Source: Schleiferiaceae bacterium
Lineage (GTDB): Bacteria; Bacteroidota; Bacteroidia; Flavobacteriales; Schleiferiaceae
Direction of reading: 5' to 3'
Assembly (NCBI GenBank): GCA_022424815.1
Contig: JAKMGS010000042.1
Span: forward strand, 1 to 12,968
DNA: 12,968 nucleotides
Below are positions 5,655 through 12,968 of this stretch, in pieces. Both the position numbers and the translations under genes were made by a program. Each line of letters starts with the position of its first letter. Position 1 is the stretch's first letter. The notes under the pieces were generated by a model. The model saw only the letters and a program-made list of their open reading frames with translations. It was not told the origin of the DNA and made no database searches.

Positions 5655-8213
5655 GTGAAAAAACTACTGGTTCTCATAGGCTTAGTATCAACGTTCGTGG
5701 CGAGGGCGCAAAGTGATACCTACTTCGTGCTTCCTCCACTCTATGAATGGGAAGCCGGGGATCATGATATCTATTTGTATATCAGCACCACCTCTCCTTC
5801 TTCTTCGGTGTGGGTATACAATAGCGATACGAGCTTTTCCCAAACGATGATCGTCACCTCGAATAATATTGGGACAATCAGTTTTACTACGCCTGTGGTG
5901 GGGTTGAATAGTACGTACGGGGCGAGAGAACTGAATTGGACCAATCAAAAGAGGTATAAAGATGCCTTATTTGTCGAGGCCACTAATCCGGTGACCATTA
6001 CTCAACGCATTCTAGATCCATACAATCAAGAAATTATTACCGCGAAAGGGCGCAATGCACTGGGCACTGAGTTTTACGTAGGGTCACAAACCCTTATTAA
6101 TTCTACGGTTTCCGGTAGTTATGCAGGGTACAAAGGGATGCACTACATCAGTGTGGTGGCTACGGAAGATAGCACGAATATTAAGTTTAAAGCACCGGCG
6201 AACAACCAGTTTGACAATGGTCTGGATAGTGTGGTGTTCACGTTGGATGCTGGGCAGAGTTGGGTTTCTAAAATGCAAGACGACGACGTGTTATTAGGAA
6301 CGCATGTTACGGCTGATAAGCCTATTGCGGTGACGGCTGGTGGGAATCACCTGAAGAATGCCTCGGCCAATAATGCAGATGCGGGAATTGATCAGGTGAC
6401 CCCTCTCGAGCATTTAGGTACCAAACATGTGGTGCTGCGAGGTATGGCCTACCACCCCAATGATTATTTCATGTATGTCGCTACTGAAGATAGCACCTAC
6501 ATCACGGTAGATGGGACCACTATCTTAACCAATGGCGGGCCTGGAGATGCGGGAACGTACAGCATGACGGGGAATGCCAATACACCGGGAAAGCCTTTTG
6601 TGATTGAGAGTACGAAACCTATTTATGTATTCCAAGTCACTACTGGAACCACCAGCCACGATCCGGAACAGGGTATGGCGCAGATTCCTCACGTGGATTG
6701 TACAGGATCAACGTTCATTCGATACAATAGAGCTTCCGGTTTGGCGACCTCAGCACTGGTCACTATTCCTTCGAGTGCTGTGGCAAACTTGAACTATAAT
6801 GGTAATCCGGTCAGTGGGAACGCCGCTATAACGGTACAGCAAAGCACCTATGATCCTAATTGGTCTGGGGTGTACATAGGTCCGAATACCTTGACAAACA
6901 ACTTTACCCTGGATTGCATTACGCCCTTCCACGTTGGTATTCTTGCCGGACAGGGCACTTCTACAGGTCTATACGGCTATATCAGCGGTTTTGATGATGA
7001 TCTGAAATTATTGGATCCGTTTTCTGCGCAGCAGGTGACAGATGTGCCCCTTGGCGCCTTATGTGCCACACCTATCCCCTTGCATTTTGGATATATCTCT
7101 TGTGTGGATAGTATTACGGTGCTCTCCCATACGCTGATGATGGGTACGGGTACGGTGGTGGATTCCAACGCGCGAGACACTATTTTATATGCGATCATAG
7201 ACCCTACCTATACTGGTCCTGTGAAAATTAAGGTGGTAGTTGAGGACGACCGCGGCAGCACGGATTCTATTTATTTCGATTTTGATTACTACGGGACAAC
7301 TTATGAGCCAATAACGAATGATACCACCAGCGTTTGTTTATCTCAGCCGACTACGGTGGAGGTGAATAATCCAACGGCAGGATTGAGTTATAACTGGTCC
7401 AATGGTGATACGACCTCTTCCACATCTACGAATCAAAGCGGCTGGCTTTGGGTAGTCGTAGATTTAGGCGATTGCCAATTCACCGATAGTATCTACCTCA
7501 AAAATGGTTCTTTGTTCGATCCCCCGTACCGCGATACCGCATTTTGTGATTCCATGGTTGTGGATTTCAGCTCGCCTATATTGGCCGATCTTTATTGGAC
7601 GACTCTAGATACTCATACAACGGTCATACAACTCGACAGCACCGCTTGGTATCCCTATGTAGCTACCGACATCAATGGGTGTATCTCTGAGGATAGTTTG
7701 TATTTCCGATTAATTCCTGAGCCCTATATCGACGAGGGATATGGATGCCCAAATTATACTCTAACGGCCTACGGATATACCGCGTTTATTTCATTAGAAT
7801 TAGGCGGCGCGACCTTTATGCAGCCCACCCTAGATACCCTCTTCCCTTTTGCAGGCGTACATGAGCTTACCCTGGTCGCCATTGATAGCTGTAATAACCT
7901 AGATACCATTCATAGCGTGTTGGAAGTGGATTGTTTGGACGACGTACTGATGTATGTCCCAACGGCGTTCACCCCAAATGGTGATGGGTTGAATGACCAG
8001 TACTGCATTTCTAGCTCTATGCCTGAACGCACCTCCTATGCTATTTACGACCGTTGGGGGAACGAGTTATTCTCTGGTCCCGCTACCCAATGCTGGGACC
8101 CACAAGCTCAGGGACGAGAACTACCTACGGGTGCGATGACACTTCGGACCTTTACAAGATTGCCAACAGGTACCTTGCATTTGGATGAATATACCATATT
8201 CTCCTTGCCGTAG
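5655..8213 (+). CDS. Secreted IgGFc-binding-like protein with extra Ig/PKD-like region and T9SS type B sorting domain (long paralog)
   Basis: This 852-residue exported protein is a paralog of the 640-residue protein just upstream. A signal peptide covers about 1-19 (LLVLIGLVSTFVARA). An IgGFc-binding-like domain (about 20-460) shares most residues with the other copy (QEIITAKGRNALG, KPIAVTAGGNHLKNASAN, GTSTGLYGYISGFDD). From about 552 to 767 it has roughly 210 residues absent from the short copy. This region is Cys-containing, with repeated DSIYL/EDSLYF-type strands typical of Ig/PKD-like modules in gliding-motility-family proteins. The type B sorting domain (768-852) shows FTPNGDGLND and YDRWGNELF; its last part is atypical and ends IFSLP. 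The start is GTG: it aligns exactly with the ATG of the first paralog, including the bases before it, and fits the signal peptide. The stop TAG touches the next gene's ATG. A cell-surface structural or adhesive role is inferred. Confidence 0.9.
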   Translation: MKKLLVLIGLVSTFVARAQSDTYFVLPPLYEWEAGDHDIYLYISTTSPSSSVWVYNSDTSFSQTMIVTSNNIGTISFTTPVVGLNSTYGARELNWTNQKRYKDALFVEATNPVTITQRILDPYNQEIITAKGRNALGTEFYVGSQTLINSTVSGSYAGYKGMHYISVVATEDSTNIKFKAPANNQFDNGLDSVVFTLDAGQSWVSKMQDDDVLLGTHVTADKPIAVTAGGNHLKNASANNADAGIDQVTPLEHLGTKHVVLRGMAYHPNDYFMYVATEDSTYITVDGTTILTNGGPGDAGTYSMTGNANTPGKPFVIESTKPIYVFQVTTGTTSHDPEQGMAQIPHVDCTGSTFIRYNRASGLATSALVTIPSSAVANLNYNGNPVSGNAAITVQQSTYDPNWSGVYIGPNTLTNNFTLDCITPFHVGILAGQGTSTGLYGYISGFDDDLKLLDPFSAQQVTDVPLGALCATPIPLHFGYISCVDSITVLSHTLMMGTGTVVDSNARDTILYAIIDPTYTGPVKIKVVVEDDRGSTDSIYFDFDYYGTTYEPITNDTTSVCLSQPTTVEVNNPTAGLSYNWSNGDTTSSTSTNQSGWLWVVVDLGDCQFTDSIYLKNGSLFDPPYRDTAFCDSMVVDFSSPILADLYWTTLDTHTTVIQLDSTAWYPYVATDINGCISEDSLYFRLIPEPYIDEGYGCPNYTLTAYGYTAFISLELGGATFMQPTLDTLFPFAGVHELTLVAIDSCNNLDTIHSVLEVDCLDDVLMYVPTAFTPNGDGLNDQYCISSSMPERTSYAIYDRWGNELFSGPATQCWDPQAQGRELPTGAMTLRTFTRLPTGTLHLDEYTIFSLP

Positions 8214-8876
8214 ATGAAGAAATTGGCCCCACCTGAATATGTCATTTTCGATATGGACGGCACCCTGGTCGATAACTACCATGTGCACATTGATGCTTGG
8301 TTGGCAATTTCTACAAAATATGGCGGTCCTACATCAAGGGAAGCCATTATCGCGGACCTACAAGGGACAAATTTTGAGATTTGTCAGAAATATTTTGGGC
8401 CTACTTCTGAGGAAGATGCCGAGCGTATTGCTGAAGAAAAGGAAGCCAAGTATCGAGAATTATACGCTCCACGTATCGAGCCCGTCAAGGGTCTGATGGC
8501 CTTCTTAGATCATCTTAAGTACCTTCATATTCCCATGGCTGTGGGAACGATGGGCACCAAGAAAAATGCTTGTTTTGTCATTGATGCCTTGGGACTACAT
8601 CCCTACTTAAGTCATTGGCGCAGTGCCGAATGTGTGGAACGCGGCAAACCTCATCCCGACATCTTTTTGGAGTGCTTACAACCTTGGGAACCTCTACATC
8701 TTGAGCGCTATCAACTTTGGGTAATCGAAGATACCTCTTCAGGTGTTGCTGCCGGCAAAGCTTGTGGTGCGACCGTCATTGGTGTAAGAACAAGTAAAAC
8801 CGATGAAGAGCTGCGCAGTGCAGGGGCAGATTATACGGTTGGGGACTATTATGAGTTGTTAAAAATGATGGGATAA
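8214..8876 (+). CDS. HAD-superfamily hydrolase, beta-phosphoglucomutase-like
   Basis: This 220-residue cytosolic enzyme is a haloacid-dehalogenase-type phosphatase or phosphomutase. Motif I is FDMDGTLVD with nucleophile D13 and acid/base D15. Motif II is the Thr in AVGTMGT (T112). Motif III is Lys in RGKPHPDIF (K145). Motif IV is IEDTSSGVAAG (E172, D173), which binds Mg2+. A helical cap lies between motifs I and II (about 18-95), as in the beta-phosphoglucomutase/phosphoglycolate phosphatase-like group. The family usually has EDS where this has EDT, a conservative change. The substrate cannot be read from sequence; a sugar phosphate is plausible. ATG immediately follows the TAG of the secreted paralog, so the two are probably co-transcribed with coupled translation, although their cellular locations differ. 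Confidence 0.9.
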   Translation: MKKLAPPEYVIFDMDGTLVDNYHVHIDAWLAISTKYGGPTSREAIIADLQGTNFEICQKYFGPTSEEDAERIAEEKEAKYRELYAPRIEPVKGLMAFLDHLKYLHIPMAVGTMGTKKNACFVIDALGLHPYLSHWRSAECVERGKPHPDIFLECLQPWEPLHLERYQLWVIEDTSSGVAAGKACGATVIGVRTSKTDEELRSAGADYTVGDYYELLKMMG

Positions 8877-8933
8877 CGAGAATTTAAATTTTAGTTTTTG
8901 CCCTATTTTTACATTTAGATTTATTCACATAGG

Positions 8934-9944
8934 ATGTCTTATCTAGATACTGCCATTGTTATTGCTTGGCCTCAGTGTACTGCGAGAGCAGATGAGAGCC
9001 TCCCAATTTTCTTACGAAAGGCGGGATTAGTAAAAAACCTCAACTTTCGCGTGGGGCATGCCGCAGTTTGTTTAATCAATCCTCAAACTTTCGAAGTCAT
9101 CTATTACGACTTTGGACGTTATATAAGCCCGCGAGGTTATGGTCGTGCCAGAAGTAAATACACTGACCCAGAATTAGTACTACAGACTAAAGCCGTCTTG
9201 AATGAGGATAAGGACCTCATGAATGTGGAAGAGATTGCTGCGGAACTAGAGCGCAAAGCGAAATATACACATGGTGTGGGTCCTTTGGTATTTTCGGTAA
9301 GCAAGTCCATAGATTATATCAAAGCCAAGAAGTATGCTGATGAAATGGTCATGAAAGGCTATTTCCCGTACAATGGTCTATACAAGAGTGCTAGCAACTG
9401 TGCCCGCTACGTGACTGAAACTATCAAGGCTTCTAGCGAAGACGGTACCGTAGGCACAAAGCTTAAATATCCATTGACGGTTCGCCCTACTCCATTGTTT
9501 AACGTGGTAGCGGCTAAGACGCAGGATACCATATATAGTTTTGAAGGTGGTACGCTGCAATTCTTGGACAAAAGCCGCCGACACAGCATGACTGATCTTA
9601 GTGCCGGCTTGTTAGAAAGTGCCTTTACCAAATACACGGATTCTCGCCCCGACGACAGCATTCACGGGGACATTGACGAACCTGAGCGTCCCTCGAGCTT
9701 GCCCGCCACTGCCCAATGGCTGGGAGGTCTGGGAGAAGGTGCTTGGTTTGATATCAGCGAAGTGGACGGCAACACCTTTAAGGGTAAGAAGTTTGATAAA
9801 ACGGGCCAATTAGAACATGCAGCCCACTATACCAATAATGAGATTGATGTGCCGGTAAATCCAAAGATTACCTACGCCTCACATTACGGTTTCTTCAGCA
9901 TCGAACACGATGAGGTCGTGCACCGGTTCTACCGTAAATCTTAA
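8934..9944 (+). CDS. Uncharacterised protein with possible permuted papain-like (NlpC/P60-like) domain
   Basis: This 336-residue protein has no signal peptide, so it is probably cytosolic. I do not recognise a characterised family with confidence; it resembles what I recall of a Bacteroidota domain of unknown function (possibly DUF6695). The N-terminal half has VGHAAVCLI (His42) followed by a strand ending YYDFGRYISPRGYGRARS. Later comes SASNCARYVTETI (Cys156) at the start of a helix. A His before a helix-borne Cys is the order seen in circularly permuted papain-like enzymes (LRAT/YiiX/NlpC-P60 relatives), which suggests a thiol hydrolase or acyltransferase. This is inference. A hydrophilic Pro/Asp/Glu-rich linker (about 235-255) leads to a small C-terminal beta domain (about 257-336, WLGGLGEGAWFDI). 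The 57-base AT-rich gap before it holds TACATTTA (8910-8917) as a weak -7 candidate. A strong terminator follows. Confidence 0.85.
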   Translation: MSYLDTAIVIAWPQCTARADESLPIFLRKAGLVKNLNFRVGHAAVCLINPQTFEVIYYDFGRYISPRGYGRARSKYTDPELVLQTKAVLNEDKDLMNVEEIAAELERKAKYTHGVGPLVFSVSKSIDYIKAKKYADEMVMKGYFPYNGLYKSASNCARYVTETIKASSEDGTVGTKLKYPLTVRPTPLFNVVAAKTQDTIYSFEGGTLQFLDKSRRHSMTDLSAGLLESAFTKYTDSRPDDSIHGDIDEPERPSSLPATAQWLGGLGEGAWFDISEVDGNTFKGKKFDKTGQLEHAAHYTNNEIDVPVNPKITYASHYGFFSIEHDEVVHRFYRKS

Positions 9945-9950
9945 GCATAA

Positions 9951-9977
9951 AAAAGCCCCGCTTCGAGCGGGGCTTTT
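9951..9977. terminator. Bidirectional intrinsic terminator between convergent genes
   Basis: AAAAGCCCCGC and its exact reverse complement form an 11-bp stem around the loop TTCGA. On the plus strand the stem ends in TTTT and is followed by CATTTTTT. On the minus strand it ends in six T. It lies between the 336-residue protein gene (ends 9944) and the convergent receptor gene (ends 9994), so it can stop transcription from both. Confidence 0.95.
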
Positions 9978-9993
9978 CATTTTTTCGATCTTC

Positions 9994-12486
9994 TTAGAAA
10001 TCCATCTTGTAATAGAAGACTGGGAAGAGTCCGAGCTGGTAATTCTCTGCGATCTCACCCGTTTCTGGTAAGTAGGTCAAGGTCAAGATATTCTTGTTGT
10101 TGGTGATGTTTGAAATATCTAAGGCAAACTCATGAGCGAGGTTCATGAAGTTCCACTTGTACCCTACTTTAAAATCTAGACGGAAGTATGGACGGTATTG
10201 ATTGCTGTTGAAGGTTGCATCATCAAAGAATTCAATTTCCGAACCAATGGCAGAGGCTGTAGGATCGATATCTCCGAACCAACGACCGCCAATAGAGCTC
10301 ACCTTCGTTCCAAGGTTCAATACACCATATTTACTCAACTGGTAGTTCTTTGCCATAATAAAGTTGAAGGCATAGCGACCGTTAAAAGTGGTGTTCACCC
10401 ATATATCATCTGCAGAGCCGGTGCCGGCAGCTGCCATATTTTTCGAGCCTTTGTATTTCGCGTCGAATAATGAACCGGTGAACAAGCTGTAGAAGCCGTT
10501 GCGGTAGTAATGCTCAGCGGTGAATTCCACCCCGTAGTTGCGTCCTGTACCGCCATTCTCTAATGGCTCCGCCCATAGACGTCCAAAGCCTGTACCTCCA
10601 TTCACCAGCGAGAAGTACGATGGCACCATTTCTACAGGCACATCCCACAAGTACTGATAATAAGTCTCGAACTTAATGCGTACCGGGTAATCAAAATTGT
10701 GCTCCCAACCTGCGACCAGGTGTGCACTTTTGGTCAGCCCCATGCCTTTATTGTATTCCGTACCATATAACCCATCTGCAATGGCCTGAGGCGTCGCTTG
10801 TGAGCCGCGGTAGTAATAGAGGTAACTGCTCTGCATCTGGCTGTGGTAACCCGCACCGGTAAATAGCTTGTTGTTCTTATCGAGGTCGTAGTTCAATCCT
10901 AGTCGCGGCTCAAGCGGGCTCAAGGAATTATTATTAATGTTTGAATACAACGCCGTCAAACCAGCCGTCATAGTCAAATCATCTGTCAACCTATTCTTGT
11001 AGCTGATAAAAGGCTGTACGATGGCGTAACCGTCTGTTGACGAAGTACCCGCGGATGTACCCCAAGGGAATTCCCAATCTGAAATCACCCCTGTGAGTCC
11101 ATTCACGATACGCGTAGAGTCTAGGTAGTCCACCATTACGTAATCCACGTTCACCCCGGCTTTCAAGCTTTGACGGGCGTCGATCTTCTTAGTGTAGTGG
11201 CTGTAGCCATGAATCTTGGTTTCGTAGTACCAGTAATTAAGGATTTTTGGAGAAGAATCTACACGCCAGCGCAGTTCATCTACATTAGAAGAATCTACAC
11301 TTCTAAACACCTTGTTGTTCAATGCATGGATGGCAGAACGTGAAACGGCAGCTCCGCTTTTTACATAACTATTCGGCGAGAGGCGTTTGTTGTAGGTCGC
11401 TCCGACTACTCCCATGTGGGTATCGAAGTACTGATCGCGGTCTACAGATCCGTACCCTTCAAAATCACCTGTGATAATATCGCCATCTGTACCCGTAATA
11501 TCAATAACGAGGTTAGAGGTACCGCCCATACCCCAGATGCTCAGTTTTGAGCCGTCCTTTTGAGGGAAGCTGAAACGGAATGCGCCATCGGCATAATTTG
11601 GAATGGCTGTGGTACCTAAAGGAATACCAAGCGTCGTCGCCATACTAAGGGTGGAGTAACGACCCAGGATGAGGTAAGAAGGTGCATTTGGCTTCTCTTT
11701 TCCTAATCTTCCCTCAGCCATTAATTCAACCCCAAGAAGGCCGAACTGGAAGCTACCTTCAAAGGGCGTTGCGTTATTCCCGTCACGCATTTCCAAGTCG
11801 AATACCCCGGCGATGGCATTGCCGTATTCGCCTGGCCACGCACCGGTATAAAAATCACCGCTTTGGATATATTTGTTGTTCAAGATGGTTACGGGTCCCC
11901 CACCGGTACCTGGAATGGCAAAGTGGTTAGGGTTTGGAATGTTAATGCCTTCGAATCTGTACAAGATACCGGCCGGGGTATTTCCACGGACGACAATATC
12001 ATTACGCGAATCGTCTGAACCCTGTACCCCAGCAAAATTTGTTGCCATACGTGCAGGCTCTCCGCGGGAACCAGCATAGAGGTTGGTTTCTTCCACCGAG
12101 AATTTACGGGCGCTCACCACGGCCATCTCGTTTTTCACATCTCCTCGAGGCGTGGCGACTACATCTACTTCGTCCAGCTTGACGGTACTTTCGGTCAGTT
12201 CTACTCGAATCACGGCTTGTTTGGCGGAGTTGAGTTCAACCACCGAGCTCTTGGGCTCATATCCGAAGAGCTGCACGGCGACGACTTTGCGGCCTATTTC
12301 TACTTCAACAGAGAATTGGCCATATTCATCGGAAAAGGCTTGTTGGTTATCACAAATGACCATGGCATCGGCCAATGGAAATTTAGATTCGGCGTCCACG
12401 ACTGTCCCACGAATGGTTTGTGTCAAGGTTTGCGCGTTCATGGTTCCTGCTAGGAGCAAGAAGAAAAAGAGCACATGGCGTTTCAT
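9994..12486 (-). CDS. TonB-dependent outer-membrane receptor, substrate unknown
   Basis: This 830-residue outer-membrane receptor has a signal peptide at 1-18 (LFFFLLLAGTMNA-Q). A carboxypeptidase-regulatory-like domain (about 22-100: IRGTVVDAES, FSDEYGQFSV, LFGYEP) comes next, then a DEVDVVATP segment (105-112) leading to the plug. The plug (about 115-235) has ARMATNFAGVQGSDDSRND (145-163), IVVRGNTPAGILYRFEGI and GEYGNAIAGVFDLEMRDG. The remainder is a large barrel ending YYKMDF. No SusD-like partner lies next to it in the window, which argues against a classical polysaccharide utilisation locus. Nothing here shows the substrate. ATG 12486 fits the signal peptide. The gene shares its strand with the glycosyltransferase 172 bases upstream, a gap long enough for its own promoter, though I found no convincing TTG/TAnnTTTG pair there. 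Confidence 0.92.
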   Translation of the reverse strand: MKRHVLFFFLLLAGTMNAQTLTQTIRGTVVDAESKFPLADAMVICDNQQAFSDEYGQFSVEVEIGRKVVAVQLFGYEPKSSVVELNSAKQAVIRVELTESTVKLDEVDVVATPRGDVKNEMAVVSARKFSVEETNLYAGSRGEPARMATNFAGVQGSDDSRNDIVVRGNTPAGILYRFEGINIPNPNHFAIPGTGGGPVTILNNKYIQSGDFYTGAWPGEYGNAIAGVFDLEMRDGNNATPFEGSFQFGLLGVELMAEGRLGKEKPNAPSYLILGRYSTLSMATTLGIPLGTTAIPNYADGAFRFSFPQKDGSKLSIWGMGGTSNLVIDITGTDGDIITGDFEGYGSVDRDQYFDTHMGVVGATYNKRLSPNSYVKSGAAVSRSAIHALNNKVFRSVDSSNVDELRWRVDSSPKILNYWYYETKIHGYSHYTKKIDARQSLKAGVNVDYVMVDYLDSTRIVNGLTGVISDWEFPWGTSAGTSSTDGYAIVQPFISYKNRLTDDLTMTAGLTALYSNINNNSLSPLEPRLGLNYDLDKNNKLFTGAGYHSQMQSSYLYYYRGSQATPQAIADGLYGTEYNKGMGLTKSAHLVAGWEHNFDYPVRIKFETYYQYLWDVPVEMVPSYFSLVNGGTGFGRLWAEPLENGGTGRNYGVEFTAEHYYRNGFYSLFTGSLFDAKYKGSKNMAAAGTGSADDIWVNTTFNGRYAFNFIMAKNYQLSKYGVLNLGTKVSSIGGRWFGDIDPTASAIGSEIEFFDDATFNSNQYRPYFRLDFKVGYKWNFMNLAHEFALDISNITNNKNILTLTYLPETGEIAENYQLGLFPVFYYKMDF

Positions 12487-12658
12487 ACAAATTGATTTTG
12501 TTGAACTACAATTTAAGGTAAGTTCACGCGTGCTCTGCTCCTCAGGAAATGAAGTTTTTGAGAAGTTTTGCGTTTTCTATAGTAAAGTCGGGCCTTTACA
12601 CCCATTTCTTGGTTCAGAAATGAGATTTCACAGTCCCAAGACGGCCATACCACATGTG

Positions 12659-12968
12659 CTAATAGAATTCGGAAAACTTGGATTTGCCTTTGGCATATAC
12701 CTGCCAGACCATACTACCGGAATACGTCCCGGTGAGGGCACTTAGCTTTTTAAATGGATGCTTTGCCGTAGCGGCGCGCGCACGTTGGATTTTTGAGAAC
12801 CTACCATAGAACGCAAAATGCGCTTTGATGATGGCAAAGGTATGCTTTGGCTTGCCTTCGAAGAGGAACTTAAATCCAGCCACACCGTCGAGGATCAGAC
12901 GCACGAATACGAGCGCCATCGCTTGGTGGTGCGGAAGGTTCTTGACTAATATGGATAAGTTGTTGCGG
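12659..12968 (-). CDS. Family 2 glycosyltransferase, C-terminal fragment (start outside window)
   Basis: The reading frame stays open to the window edge, so ATG at 12919 is internal and not the start. The extra codons read RNNLSILVKNLPHHQA directly before MALVFVRLILDG, giving about 102 visible residues. The motifs RNNLSILVKNLP, LILDGVAGFKFLFEGKP and FAIIKAHFAFY match what I know of the C-terminal membrane-associated tail of Bacteroidota GT2 (WcaA-type) glycosyltransferases, which transfer sugars to lipid or surface polysaccharide. The catalytic GT-A domain would lie beyond the right edge. The tail ends SMVWQVYAKGKSKFSEFY. The family call is by recognition of these C-terminal motifs and should be confirmed with the full gene. 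Confidence 0.75.
   Translation of the reverse strand, partial: RNNLSILVKNLPHHQAMALVFVRLILDGVAGFKFLFEGKPKHTFAIIKAHFAFYGRFSKIQRARAATAKHPFKKLSALTGTYSGSMVWQVYAKGKSKFSEFY

Noticed and set aside
8881..8917. AT-rich stretch with AATTTAAATT and TACATTTA before the 336-residue protein gene
   Set aside because: TACATTTA could be a -7 box, but no TTG lies 17-23 bases upstream, and the AT palindrome is trivial; left unannotated as a promoter.
11251..11300. Direct repeat AGAAGAATCTACAC (11251-11264 and 11287-11300)
   Set aside because: It lies inside the receptor gene and encodes two nearby VDSS segments; too short and isolated to suggest a mobile or regulatory repeat.
12603..12622. Small inverted repeat CATTTCT-n6-AGAAATG between the glycosyltransferase and receptor genes
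   Set aside because: The 7-bp AT-rich stem has no T tract and no promoter elements around it, so it is not a convincing terminator or operator.
12083..12745. Plus-strand open frame of 220 codons at the right side
   Set aside because: It is mostly antisense to the receptor coding region, has low-complexity Ser/Thr-rich translation typical of a shadow frame, and overlaps the glycosyltransferase end.

Overview
The window looks like the chromosome of a member of Bacteroidota, most likely a marine-type Flavobacteriales relative (inference). The support is two TonB-dependent receptors with N-terminal carboxypeptidase-regulatory-like domains, two secreted proteins with type IX secretion (type B) C-terminal sorting domains, start regions without clear Shine-Dalgarno sequences, and promoters of the Bacteroidota form TTG-N19/20-TAnnTTTG.

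Region 1 (1-3277, minus strand) is a compact three-gene metal-uptake operon, read from right to left: a small lipoprotein, a TonB-dependent outer-membrane receptor with a histidine-rich linker, and a Fur-superfamily regulator cut by the window edge. The lipoprotein and receptor genes overlap by 8 bases, and 3 bases separate the receptor from the regulator. The operon has a clear promoter. Its -33 TTG lies inside a perfect 12-3-12 palindrome, which is a strong candidate operator for the co-encoded regulator. Gene content and the His-rich receptor suggest zinc (Zur-like control), but the metal is inferred.

Region 2 (3459-8876, mostly plus strand) holds two tandem paralogous secreted proteins with an IgGFc-binding-like N-terminal domain and a gliding-motility/T9SS type B C-terminus. 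A minus-strand tRNA-Ser(GGA), with its own promoter and terminator, sits between them. The second paralog carries about 210 extra residues just before its sorting domain and starts with GTG. Its leader sequence matches that of the first copy at 15 of 19 positions. A HAD-family phosphatase/phosphoglucomutase-like gene begins on the base after the second paralog's stop codon.

Region 3 (8934-9977, plus strand) is a 336-residue protein of uncharacterised family. Its His...Cys arrangement recalls circularly permuted papain-like (NlpC/P60-like) enzymes. A strong bidirectional terminator follows it.

Region 4 (9994-12968, minus strand) holds a second, larger TonB-dependent receptor of unknown substrate and, at the right edge, the C-terminal part of a family 2 glycosyltransferase whose start lies outside the window. 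The 172 bases between them show no gene and no clear promoter. The 3278-3458 gap also shows no gene. No CRISPR array, insertion sequence or phage gene was seen.
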